DNA of 64,000 nt from Flavobacteriaceae bacterium (lineage in GTDB: Bacteria; Bacteroidota; Bacteroidia; Flavobacteriales; Flavobacteriaceae), in NCBI GenBank assembly GCA_947457615.1, contig CANGWK010000014.1, positions 1 through 64,000 of the forward strand, given 5' to 3'. The translations under genes were made by a program, and so were the position numbers. Of the stretch, positions 15,934-23,042 are shown piece after piece (within the stretch, counting starts at the first letter, position 1; each line of letters begins with the position of its first letter). The notes under the pieces are model-generated. The model made no database searches. It was not told the DNA's origin and worked only from the letters and a program-made list of their open reading frames with translations.

Positions 15934-16007
15934 GGTTCCATAGCTCAGCTGGATAGAGCAACTGCCTTCTAAGCAGTAGGTCGAAGGTTCGAATCCTTCT
16001 GGGATCA
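15934..16007 (+). tRNA. tRNA-Arg (TCT anticodon)
   Basis: The acceptor stem GGTTCCA pairs with TGGGATC, using two G-T pairs. The anticodon arm ACTGC/GCAGT holds the loop CTTCTAA, with anticodon TCT. Its 3' end, GGGATCACACATAAAA (running into the flank), is nearly repeated at 18641-18656. It is the last gene of the tRNA run. Confidence 0.95.
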
Positions 16008-16013
16008 CACATA

Positions 16014-16056
16014 AAAATCGTAATTATCAATTTATTAGATAGTTACGATTTTTTAG
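16014..16056 (+). terminator. Terminator of the tRNA cluster
   Basis: AAAATCGTAA (16014-16023) pairs with TTACGATTTT (16043-16052), followed by a T-rich run. The rest of the spacer to 16413 has no gene that I can support; small open frames there lack start context or similarity. Confidence 0.7.
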
Positions 16057-16413
16057 TTTTTTAATTTTATGCTTAATGTACGGTTGGATAAAATAACTTA
16101 CAATTTGGATTATTTTTCGCAAAAAAAGTTTTTTTTAGGAACATCTCGAACATCTCTTACATTTTTAAAAGCCCTCAACGTCTTTAGCGTGTGAACTTTC
16201 ATTGTCACATTATTCCAAGATACAGAGGTGATATGGAAGATCCTAGTTGAGGCATAAGACATTGTGTTGAAGGTAAAGGGTATTATTAATGTCATTTGCA
16301 CTCGAAAATATTATTGTGTAAGTGAATTTTAAGCTCCATCCCCACCAAAACCCCACTTAAATAATCTTCCTGGAGTATACGATAGTGCAAGGATTGTGAA
16401 ATAAAATAAATAG

Positions 16414-16445
16414 TTGTGCGAATAATGCAAAAAACATTACATTTG
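16414..16445 (+). promoter_or_regulatory. Promoter of the outer-membrane barrel gene
   Basis: TTG at 16414-16416 and TACATTTG at 16438-16445 are separated by 21 bases. The start codon at 16471 lies 25 bases downstream. Confidence 0.65.
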
Positions 16446-16470
16446 TTAGATAATTAATCTTCAAACCGAT

Positions 16471-17115
16471 ATGAAAAAACTTATTTTAACATCAATATTA
16501 ACTATAACATCAGTCCTTGTTTTTGCTCAACAAGCCAAATTTGGCCTTAAAGGAGGGTTAAATATTGCAAATCAAAGTAACACCGCATTATCAGGTCTTG
16601 CTCAAACAAACTCTTCTTCAATAATAGGTTTTAATATTGGTGGTTATGTTGAAATTGAACTAGCGAATAAAATTTCTATTCAGCCTGAATTATTGTTTTC
16701 ATTACAAGGTGGAAAATTAAGCTATGTTGATTACTTAAGATTAGATTATATGGATCCCGGAGAATATGTTAATGTTGAGACGGTAGATAAATTATCTTAT
16801 ATCAATATGCCAATTATGTTTAAATATTATGTAATAGATAAATTAACTTTAGAATTAGGTCCGCAACTTGGTATTTTAGTTAGCTCAAACAGAAACACTT
16901 CTTATTATGGACCTACATATTCAGGAAATTCGTCGAGAAATAGCAAAGATTTTTATAGCACCATTGATTATGGAATTAATCTTGGAGCTGGATATAATAT
17001 TTCTGAGAATATTGCAGTTGGAATTCGTTATAATATAGGAGTAAACAATATTGGAAAATATTCAACAGAAATAAAAAACAACGTGTTTTCAATTTCTACA
17101 AACTATAAGTTTTAA
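16471..17115 (+). CDS. Outer-membrane beta-barrel protein
   Basis: The 214-residue protein has a signal peptide that ends at FAQQ (about residue 20). The mature part begins KFGLKGGLNIAN and continues with alternating aromatic and small residues in strands, as in the outer-membrane beta-barrel (porin-family, OMP_b-brl_2) group. The C-terminus ends in FSISTNYKF, with the terminal Phe typical of BAM-assembled barrels. Substrate or role is unknown. The lipoprotein gene follows after 14 bases, so the two may be co-transcribed. Confidence 0.88.
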   Translation: MKKLILTSILTITSVLVFAQQAKFGLKGGLNIANQSNTALSGLAQTNSSSIIGFNIGGYVEIELANKISIQPELLFSLQGGKLSYVDYLRLDYMDPGEYVNVETVDKLSYINMPIMFKYYVIDKLTLELGPQLGILVSSNRNTSYYGPTYSGNSSRNSKDFYSTIDYGINLGAGYNISENIAVGIRYNIGVNNIGKYSTEIKNNVFSISTNYKF

Positions 17116-17129
17116 ATAATTTATAAAAC

Positions 17130-18143
17130 ATGAAAAAAATATTCACACTCATTTTAGGAATAACACTTGTTTATTCTTGTTCTACTAGTTCTGATGGAAA
17201 TACAACAGTTGTGCCTATTACTCCATCGAATTTAACTGGAACTGTTGCTTCTACAACTCAAATCAATTTATCTTGGACAGACAACTCGACCAATGAAACA
17301 GGATTTAAAATTGAGCGTAAAATTGGTTCAGGAACTTATGCAGTTGTTGGAACCACAGCAACTGATGTTTCAACATTCAATGATACTGGTTTAGCACCAA
17401 GCACAACTTATACTTATAGAGTTTATTCTTATAATGCAGGAGGAAATTCCCCCGCTTATTCTAATGAGCTAACGTTAACAACGACATCTAATTCTAGTAT
17501 AGTAGATATTAATGGAAATTCCTATCCTTTAGTGACAATAGGCAATCAAGTATGGACAAAAACAAATTTAAATGTTTCTACATATAGAGATGGAACTCCA
17601 ATTCCACAAGTACCACTATCACAATGGGCTTCGTTTAGAAGAGGCGCATGGTGTTATTATAATAATGATCCAGCAAATGGAGCGATTTATGGTAAATTAT
17701 ACAATTGGTACGCAATTGCTGGTATTTATAATGATTCCTCATTATTAAATGTTTCCCTAAGAAAGCAATTTGCACCAACAGGATGGCATGTTCCAAGTGA
17801 TATAGAGTGGGGTATTTTAATTAACAATCTTGACCCAAATTCTATGGGTGGAGCAATTCAAGATAATGTTGCAGGAGGCAAAATGAAAGAAACTGGCACT
17901 GTGCATTGGTTAGCACCTAATACAAACGCTACTAACACAAGTGATTTTACTGGTCTTCCAGGAGGATATTGCTTAATCAATGGGGTATTTATAGGTATTG
18001 GCAGGGATGGCGCTTGGTGGAGTACAGATGAATTCACTCCTGATTATGCTTGGTATCGAAATCTAAGTTACTATTATGGAAATGCTTACGTTAACAACGC
18101 GACTAAGTATAATGGTTTGTCGGTGCGTTGTGTAAAAGACTAA
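17130..18143 (+). CDS. Lipoprotein with fibronectin III and FISUMP domains
   Basis: The 337-residue protein has a lipoprotein signal (LVYSC, Cys near residue 17). A fibronectin type III domain spans about residues 30-122 (LTGTVASTTQINLSWTD to YSNELTLTT). The rest matches the Fibrobacter succinogenes major paralogous (FISUMP, TIGR02145) domain: DINGNSYPLVTIGNQVW, KLYNWYAI, APTGWHVPSD and the terminal GLSVRCVKD. It is a surface or periplasmic lipoprotein, probably for binding or adhesion; the ligand is unknown. It is downstream of the barrel gene. Confidence 0.9.
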   Translation: MKKIFTLILGITLVYSCSTSSDGNTTVVPITPSNLTGTVASTTQINLSWTDNSTNETGFKIERKIGSGTYAVVGTTATDVSTFNDTGLAPSTTYTYRVYSYNAGGNSPAYSNELTLTTTSNSSIVDINGNSYPLVTIGNQVWTKTNLNVSTYRDGTPIPQVPLSQWASFRRGAWCYYNNDPANGAIYGKLYNWYAIAGIYNDSSLLNVSLRKQFAPTGWHVPSDIEWGILINNLDPNSMGGAIQDNVAGGKMKETGTVHWLAPNTNATNTSDFTGLPGGYCLINGVFIGIGRDGAWWSTDEFTPDYAWYRNLSYYYGNAYVNNATKYNGLSVRCVKD

Positions 18144-18249
18144 TTAAATGCAATTAAAAGGTCTCCCTACAATCGTTTGCTTTGTTGCGTTGGGCTGTTC
18201 CAGTCGCTTTAACAAGCTTCCATTCCACAGACCACTTGAAACCAAAATA

Positions 18250-18286
18250 AAGAGCAGCTAAGAAAAATAGCAGCTCTTTTTTTGTT
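18250..18286 (+). terminator. Terminator downstream of the FISUMP gene
   Basis: AAGAGCAGCTA (18250-18260) pairs with TAGCAGCTCTT (18268-18278) with one central mismatch, followed by a run of T. It is about 105 bases after the FISUMP stop. Confidence 0.6.
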
Positions 18287-18294
18287 TTCTACGC

Positions 18295-18640
18295 TCCCAA
18301 TCTTCACACGCGAACTCATTGCGTTCGTTAGGGCTACTAAATCCAAAATACACCTTCATTTCGTTGCATTGCATTCAGAAGTATTTAGTCTTTCGCCCTA
18401 TATTGTTTCAGCGGTTGCTCTTATAACTAGCAGTTGGGGTTTGCTCCACTAACGTTTTGCATTAAATTAATGAACGCTACGCTGCTTTTATAACCCAGAT
18501 GGCAAAACAATGTTATTTATATTATATTAAATTTAACTTAAGGACCAAAACACTTTAGAGTAATTTAAAGTTATTGTTAAGGCATTTTCTCCACAAAATC
18601 AGCTAGAAACTCTAAGATTTGGTTCGAAAATAAGTCAATA
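18295..18640. other. Gene-free stretch with palindromes, no identified gene
   Basis: No supportable gene lies between the FISUMP terminator and 18640. The DNA contains inverted repeats: CGAAC/GTTCG around 18312-18330, AGGGCTACTAAAT with ATTTAGTCTTTCGCCCT around 18332-18405, and GTTGG/CCACTAAC around 18442-18465. GTTAGGG and ACTAACG words resemble integron attC core sites, but the full attC layout is not evident. Confidence 0.4.
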
Positions 18641-18652
18641 GGGATCACATAT

Positions 18653-18682
18653 AAAAGCCACTACTTAGTGGCTTTTCTTGTT
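18653..18682 (+). terminator. Hairpin terminator after a tRNA-like 3' end
   Basis: AAAAGCCACT (18653-18662) pairs perfectly with AGTGGCTTTT (18667-18676), around a 4-base loop, followed by a T-rich run. It directly follows GGGATCACATATAAAA, a near copy of the tRNA-Arg 3' end, although no intact tRNA is present. Confidence 0.6.
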
Positions 18683-18829
18683 TTTAATTTGTTTTCCATT
18701 CTTTTACTTTTTTATATATTTTTTTAAGTATAAATATATTATGTCAAGTAATTGTTTTTTGCTGTATATTTGTTAACATTAAATTTACATTAAGTTTACT
18801 TAAATTTAATATTTAAAAAAATACTAACT

Positions 18830-19312
18830 ATGAATAAGGAAACAACAACTCCAAACGAAATTACAAAAGAAACAAACAAAGAAATCGTAAATAGTACTCC
18901 AACTACTAACGAAGTAATTCCAGAATTAGCAGAAGAAATAAAGAAGGTTGAAGAGCAAATAAAACCTAGAACAAGATCTCGAGTAGCTAAAACTGTTATA
19001 AATGAAATTAAACCGGAAGATATCCCATCTGAAATTATCGTTGAAGTTATAGAAGAACTTTTGATTGATTCCGAATTATTAACAATTAAAAAAGATAAAA
19101 AAATGAAGAGTTCTGATAAAGAAATTGCAAAAAAATTAAAAGAAAAAAAGAAAGCTAAAGTAAAAAAAGACAAGCAAAAAGAAAAAGATAAGGCTAAAAA
19201 GCAAAAAGCTAAAAAGAGAGAAAAAGCAAAAAAACAAAAAGCCAAGGATAAAGCTAAAGCTAATAAAAAAGCAAAAGCTAAAAGAAAATCCAAATCAAAA
19301 AAGAAAAAATAA
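18830..19312 (+). CDS. Lys-rich low-complexity protein
   Basis: The 160-residue protein has an acidic, Thr/Glu-rich N-terminal half (about 1-95) and a C-terminal tail of Lys/Ala/Gln repeats, such as KAKKQKAKKREKAKK, that ends in a Lys run. The tail resembles histone H1-like or other nucleic-acid-binding basic tails. I see no globular domain. A TATATTTG box lies at 18765-18772 and a good terminator at 19328-19351, so it is a single-gene transcript. It may bind DNA or RNA or interact with the envelope, but this is inference only. Confidence 0.7.
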   Translation: MNKETTTPNEITKETNKEIVNSTPTTNEVIPELAEEIKKVEEQIKPRTRSRVAKTVINEIKPEDIPSEIIVEVIEELLIDSELLTIKKDKKMKSSDKEIAKKLKEKKKAKVKKDKQKEKDKAKKQKAKKREKAKKQKAKDKAKANKKAKAKRKSKSKKKK

Positions 19313-19327
19313 TTAATTCTTCACCTA

Positions 19328-19356
19328 AAACCGATGTATACGCATCGGTTTTTTTA
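19328..19356 (+). terminator. Terminator of the Lys-rich protein gene
   Basis: AAACCGATG (19328-19336) pairs perfectly with CATCGGTTT (19343-19351), around TATACG, followed by T residues. Confidence 0.75.
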
Positions 19357-19410
19357 ATACTTAATTAACAATCTTTTTTCTTGCTTTTACATAAATTTAC
19401 AATAAAAATT

Positions 19411-20181
19411 ATGAAAACTATATTTAGAATTATTTTATTATTAACTCTAGTTATTCCAACAATTTCAAAGGCTCAATTAAAGCCCATTGAATATCATGAT
19501 GGAAGTCAAATACAAATCGGTTTTATTTCTAAACCCGAAAAAGCTGTTAAAAATAAAGCAGGAATATTAATTCTTCCGGCTTGGATGGGAATCGATGAAC
19601 ACGCTAAAGAAACTGCATTAGAACTTTCTAAATTAGGCTATTTTACTTTTGTTGCAGACATATATGGAGTAGGCAATAAGCCAACAAATTATTCTGAGGC
19701 CGGACAAAAAGCAGGTTATTTTAAGAAAAATATAAATGAATATCACAAAAAGATACAATTAGCTTTGGATCAATTAATTGCTCAAGGAGCAAATCCTGAT
19801 AAAATTGTAGTTATAGGATATTGTTTTGGAGGAACAGGTGCAATTGAAGCGGCACGAATTAATATGAAAGTAAAAGGGATTGTATCCTTTCATGGAGGTT
19901 TAGGTCGAGATGATTTAAGAACAATTGAACCAATTCTACCAAGGGTTTTGGTATTGCATGGAGCAGATGATCCTTATGAAAGCGAAGCAGAAATAAAAGC
20001 TTTTCAGAATGAAATGCGTAAGGCTAATTCCGATTGGGAAATGGTATATTATTCTAATGCAGTGCATTCGTTTACCGATAAAGGTGCTGGATTGGATAAT
20101 AGTAAAGGGGCAGCTTATAATGAAAAAGCGGATAAACGTTCCTGGAAATCAATGATTAAATTTTTACAAGAGGTTTTGTAA
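19411..20181 (+). CDS. Secreted dienelactone hydrolase-family protein
   Basis: The 256-residue protein has a signal peptide to about residue 21 (SKAQ). The alpha/beta hydrolase fold has the nucleophile Cys138 in GYCFGG, an acidic residue in GADDPY (186-187) and His219 in NAVHSF. A Cys nucleophile is typical of dienelactone hydrolases, which open lactone rings; the physiological substrate of exported members is not known. I chose the ATG at 19411 because it gives a standard signal peptide; the frame also extends up to a TTG at 19381. It stands alone. Confidence 0.85.
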   Translation: MKTIFRIILLLTLVIPTISKAQLKPIEYHDGSQIQIGFISKPEKAVKNKAGILILPAWMGIDEHAKETALELSKLGYFTFVADIYGVGNKPTNYSEAGQKAGYFKKNINEYHKKIQLALDQLIAQGANPDKIVVIGYCFGGTGAIEAARINMKVKGIVSFHGGLGRDDLRTIEPILPRVLVLHGADDPYESEAEIKAFQNEMRKANSDWEMVYYSNAVHSFTDKGAGLDNSKGAAYNEKADKRSWKSMIKFLQEVL

Positions 20182-20344
20182 ATTAATTTCACTTGAGTAA
20201 AAAAAAAAGGCGAAATTGATTTTTAACCTTGCCATTGCCATTGCTATTAATTTTTGAGATTGCTATTACTATTGATTTTGATTTTTGCCATTGAAATTGA
20301 AATTGATTTTTAACCTTGCCATTGCTATTTGAATTTGAAAAGGC
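20182..20344. repeat. ATTG-rich degenerate word repeat
   Basis: The spacer is built from repeated words such as CCATTGCTATT and TTTTTAACCTTGCCATTGC; the latter occurs at about 20220-20240 and 20308-20325. It is not coding. It supplies the TTG part of the MATE promoter. Confidence 0.6.
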
Positions 20345-20352
20345 TATTTTTG
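20322..20352 (+). promoter_or_regulatory. Promoter of the MATE gene
   Basis: TTG at 20322-20324 and TATTTTTG at 20345-20352 are separated by 20 bases. The GTG start at 20372 is 19 bases further on. The TTG is part of the surrounding ATTG word repeat. Confidence 0.6.
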
Positions 20353-20371
20353 CCCACTGAAAAACTGCAAC

Positions 20372-21763
20372 GTGAATTTATCCCAATATACCAAAGAGTT
20401 TCGATATAATATGCAATTGGCCTACCCTGTAATTTTGGGTATGTTAGGTCATACCTTGATTATGATTGTAGATAATATAATGGTCGGAAAACTGGGATCT
20501 ACAGAGTTGGCTGCAGTTTCTCTTGGAAACAGTATGGTTTTTGTGGCGCTTTCTCTTGGCATTGGTTTTTCTACTGCCATTACTCCAATTGTTGGGGAAG
20601 CCGATTCTGAAAAAAATACCGATAAAATACGATCGGTTTTTCATAATGGTCTTTTTTTATGTGTGCTATTGGGATTTGCACTTTTTGGATTAATCGTATT
20701 AGGTAAACCAATTATGGAAATGCTGCACCAGCCGAAAGAGGTTATTGTGCTAGCAAAACCTTATTTGGACTGGGTGGGATTTTCTTTAGTACCCCTAATA
20801 ATTTATCAAGGTTACAAGCAGTTTGCCGATGGTTTATCTATGACTAAATACTCCATGTATGCAATTGTGTTAGCCAACATTCTTCATGTGATTGTAAATT
20901 ATTTTTTGATTTATGGCTTTTGGATCTTCCCAAAAATGGGAATCCTCGGCGCCGGTTTAGGAACGGTTATTTCTAGAATAGCAATGGTTGTTTTTATGCA
21001 CATTATCTTATCGAGACAGGAACGATTAAAAACCTATTTTAATAATTTTAGTTTTTTTGAAATTAAAAAAGACACTATTAGCAAAATTGTAAGTCTAGGA
21101 ATTCCATCCGCCATGCAAATGCTATTTGAAGTCGTGCTATTTACCGCCGGTATATGGCTTTGTGGAAACATTGGAAAAACAAGTCAGGCCGCAAATCAAA
21201 TTGCATTAAGTTTAGCCTCCATGACCTTTATGTTTGCCATGGGTCTGAGTGTAGTTTCAATGATTAGAGTGAGTAATCAAAAAGGATTGCAAGATTATAA
21301 AAACCTTGTGGTAATTGCTCGTTCCATTTTTTTATTGGCAATTATTATTGAAATTGTCTTTGCCATATTATTTGTTGTTTTTCATCAAATAGTGCCTCCG
21401 TTATTTTTAAACATGAGCGATACCTCACAGCTTTTAGATAATAATGAAGTGGTTACTATTGCGGCAAAATTACTCTTGGTTGCTGCAGTTTTTCAAATTT
21501 CAGATGGAATACAAGTCGTTGTTTTAGGTGCATTGCGTGGGTTGCAAGATGTGAAAATTCCTATGTATATTACCTTTGTAGCCTATTGGGTAATTGGCTT
21601 TCCTATTTCATATTACCTTGGTGAATATACAGAACTTAAAGCAGTTGGAGTTTGGATAGGGTTACTAGCAGGATTAACAGCAGCTGCATTGTTTCTATTT
21701 ATTCGTTTTAATTACATAACCAAAAAATTAATTATTGAAAATCCGGAACTTCCTATTTTGTAA
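20372..21763 (+). CDS. MATE-family multidrug efflux transporter
   Basis: The 463-residue membrane protein has about 12 hydrophobic segments and reads as a NorM-type MATE exporter. Landmarks are QLAYPVILGMLGHTLIMIVD (TM1) and VDNIMVGKLGSTELAAVSLG. It would export drugs or metabolites with Na+ or H+ antiport. The start is a GTG, chosen because the conserved region begins soon after and because the promoter lies 20 bases upstream; the next Met is at residue 14. There is no local regulator. Confidence 0.92.
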   Translation: MNLSQYTKEFRYNMQLAYPVILGMLGHTLIMIVDNIMVGKLGSTELAAVSLGNSMVFVALSLGIGFSTAITPIVGEADSEKNTDKIRSVFHNGLFLCVLLGFALFGLIVLGKPIMEMLHQPKEVIVLAKPYLDWVGFSLVPLIIYQGYKQFADGLSMTKYSMYAIVLANILHVIVNYFLIYGFWIFPKMGILGAGLGTVISRIAMVVFMHIILSRQERLKTYFNNFSFFEIKKDTISKIVSLGIPSAMQMLFEVVLFTAGIWLCGNIGKTSQAANQIALSLASMTFMFAMGLSVVSMIRVSNQKGLQDYKNLVVIARSIFLLAIIIEIVFAILFVVFHQIVPPLFLNMSDTSQLLDNNEVVTIAAKLLLVAAVFQISDGIQVVVLGALRGLQDVKIPMYITFVAYWVIGFPISYYLGEYTELKAVGVWIGLLAGLTAAALFLFIRFNYITKKLIIENPELPIL

Positions 21764-21810
21764 CATTTAATAAAAACTAACGTATAACTTCATAAATAAA
21801 ACATTTAAAA

Positions 21811-22716
21811 ATGATACTATTAATTATCCTTGGAATTATTTTGGTTATTGTAGGCTTTTCTTTCAAAGATTCTGCCAATCCTTTATCAAAATTTTCAGGA
21901 CCTATAAGAATTGTAGGATTTTTGGTTATTGCCTTGGGAGTATTTTCATCCATGTTCAAACAAATTGATGCCGGAAAAGTAGGCGTAAAATCTTTGTACG
22001 GAAACGTAGAATCGGATGTATTAGAAAGTGGTTTACATGTTGTTAATCCGTTATTGGATATTACTATTTTTGATATCCAAACTCAAAATTACACCATGTC
22101 AGCAATTCACGGGGAAGGCGCTCAAGAAGGGGATGATGCCATTAGAGTTTTATCCAACGATGGGTTGGAGGTAATTATTGACTTAACCGTTTTGTACCGA
22201 GTTTTACCTGGTGATGCGCCAAAAATTCTTAAGGGAATTGGAGAAAACTATACCGATAAAATTGTACGACCAATAACTAGAACCCGAATTAGAGACAACG
22301 CAGTTTATTATGATGCAGTGGCTTTGTATTCAACCAAAAGAAACGAATTCCAACAACGAATTTTCAAATCTATTGAAGATGACTTTAAGAAAAGAGGCTT
22401 GGTATTGGAGCAATTATTAATTCGAAATATCAATTTACCAACTTCTGTTAAGGCATCTATTGAGAGTAAAATTAACGCGGAACAAGATGCTCAAAAAATG
22501 CAATTTGTATTGCAAAAAGAAAAACAAGAAGCGGAACGAAAAAGAGTAGAAGCGCAAGGTATAGCAGATTATCAAAGAATTATTTCTACTAATCTTACGG
22601 ATAAACAATTACAATACGAACAGATAAAAGCTCAAAAAGAGTTAGCTGCTTCCCCAAATACTAAAATTATTTTTATGGGAAAAAATAACGGCTCGGTTAT
22701 TTTATCCGATAAATAA
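21811..22716 (+). CDS. Prohibitin/SPFH-family membrane protein
   Basis: The 301-residue protein starts with one or two membrane helices (about residues 3-20 and 34-50). The SPFH/Band 7 domain follows at 50-220 (QIDAGKVGVKSLYG, HVVNPLLDITIFDIQTQNY), and a helical Glu/Lys/Gln-rich tail ends the protein. SPFH proteins form membrane scaffolds that organise microdomains and protease complexes. It follows the MATE gene after 47 bases, possibly in one transcript, and precedes the small acidic gene. Confidence 0.9.
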   Translation: MILLIILGIILVIVGFSFKDSANPLSKFSGPIRIVGFLVIALGVFSSMFKQIDAGKVGVKSLYGNVESDVLESGLHVVNPLLDITIFDIQTQNYTMSAIHGEGAQEGDDAIRVLSNDGLEVIIDLTVLYRVLPGDAPKILKGIGENYTDKIVRPITRTRIRDNAVYYDAVALYSTKRNEFQQRIFKSIEDDFKKRGLVLEQLLIRNINLPTSVKASIESKINAEQDAQKMQFVLQKEKQEAERKRVEAQGIADYQRIISTNLTDKQLQYEQIKAQKELAASPNTKIIFMGKNNGSVILSDK

Positions 22717-22755
22717 AACTCGTAACAATAGAAACCAATAAACCCAAAACTAATT

Positions 22756-22983
22756 ATGCAATTACCTAAATTTGTTATAGCAGATAATTCCGATTTTCCA
22801 GATGATATTTTTATTATTCATCTAGATTTCCCTCGTTTTTTAATTAATTTAAAAGATGATGAAGTAGAGTTTCTAGAAGATTTAGAAGGAGAAGACGAAA
22901 CCGAATTAGAAGCCGAAATGGAGCATTTAATTACTCTTGCAGGAGAATTTTATGATAAGGAAATGAAACTTTTTGAAGAGTAA
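22756..22983 (+). CDS. Small acidic conserved-type protein, unknown function
   Basis: The 75-residue protein is strongly acidic, with EDLEGEDETELEAEME in the middle and DDIFIIHLDFPRFL near the start. It has no signal peptide or motif that I recognise. It lies 39 bases after the prohibitin-like gene and ends with a good terminator, so it is probably the last gene of that transcript. The compact, charged sequence suggests a soluble cytoplasmic protein. Confidence 0.7.
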   Translation: MQLPKFVIADNSDFPDDIFIIHLDFPRFLINLKDDEVEFLEDLEGEDETELEAEMEHLITLAGEFYDKEMKLFEE

Positions 22984-22992
22984 AAAAATAAG

Positions 22993-23020
22993 GCACACTT
23001 GTAAAGTGTGCTTTATTTTT
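22993..23020 (+). terminator. Terminator after the small acidic gene
   Basis: GCACACTT (22993-23000) pairs with AAGTGTGC (23004-23011) around a 3-base loop, followed by TTTATTTTTTT. It can also act for the converging DUF349 gene. Confidence 0.75.
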
Positions 23021-23042
23021 TTGTACATATCGCTAATTAATA

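Noticed and set aside
15826..16008. Reverse-strand reading frame across tRNA-Pro and tRNA-Arg
   Set aside because: It is the complement of two tRNA genes and a typical annotation artefact.
16110..16301. 63-residue reverse frame in the spacer after the tRNA genes
   Set aside because: No promoter or recognisable protein features; it lies in gene-free DNA.
18796..19293. 165-residue Phe/Leu/Ser-rich reverse frame
   Set aside because: It is the antisense of the Lys-rich gene; Lys codons (AAA) on one strand give Phe on the other.
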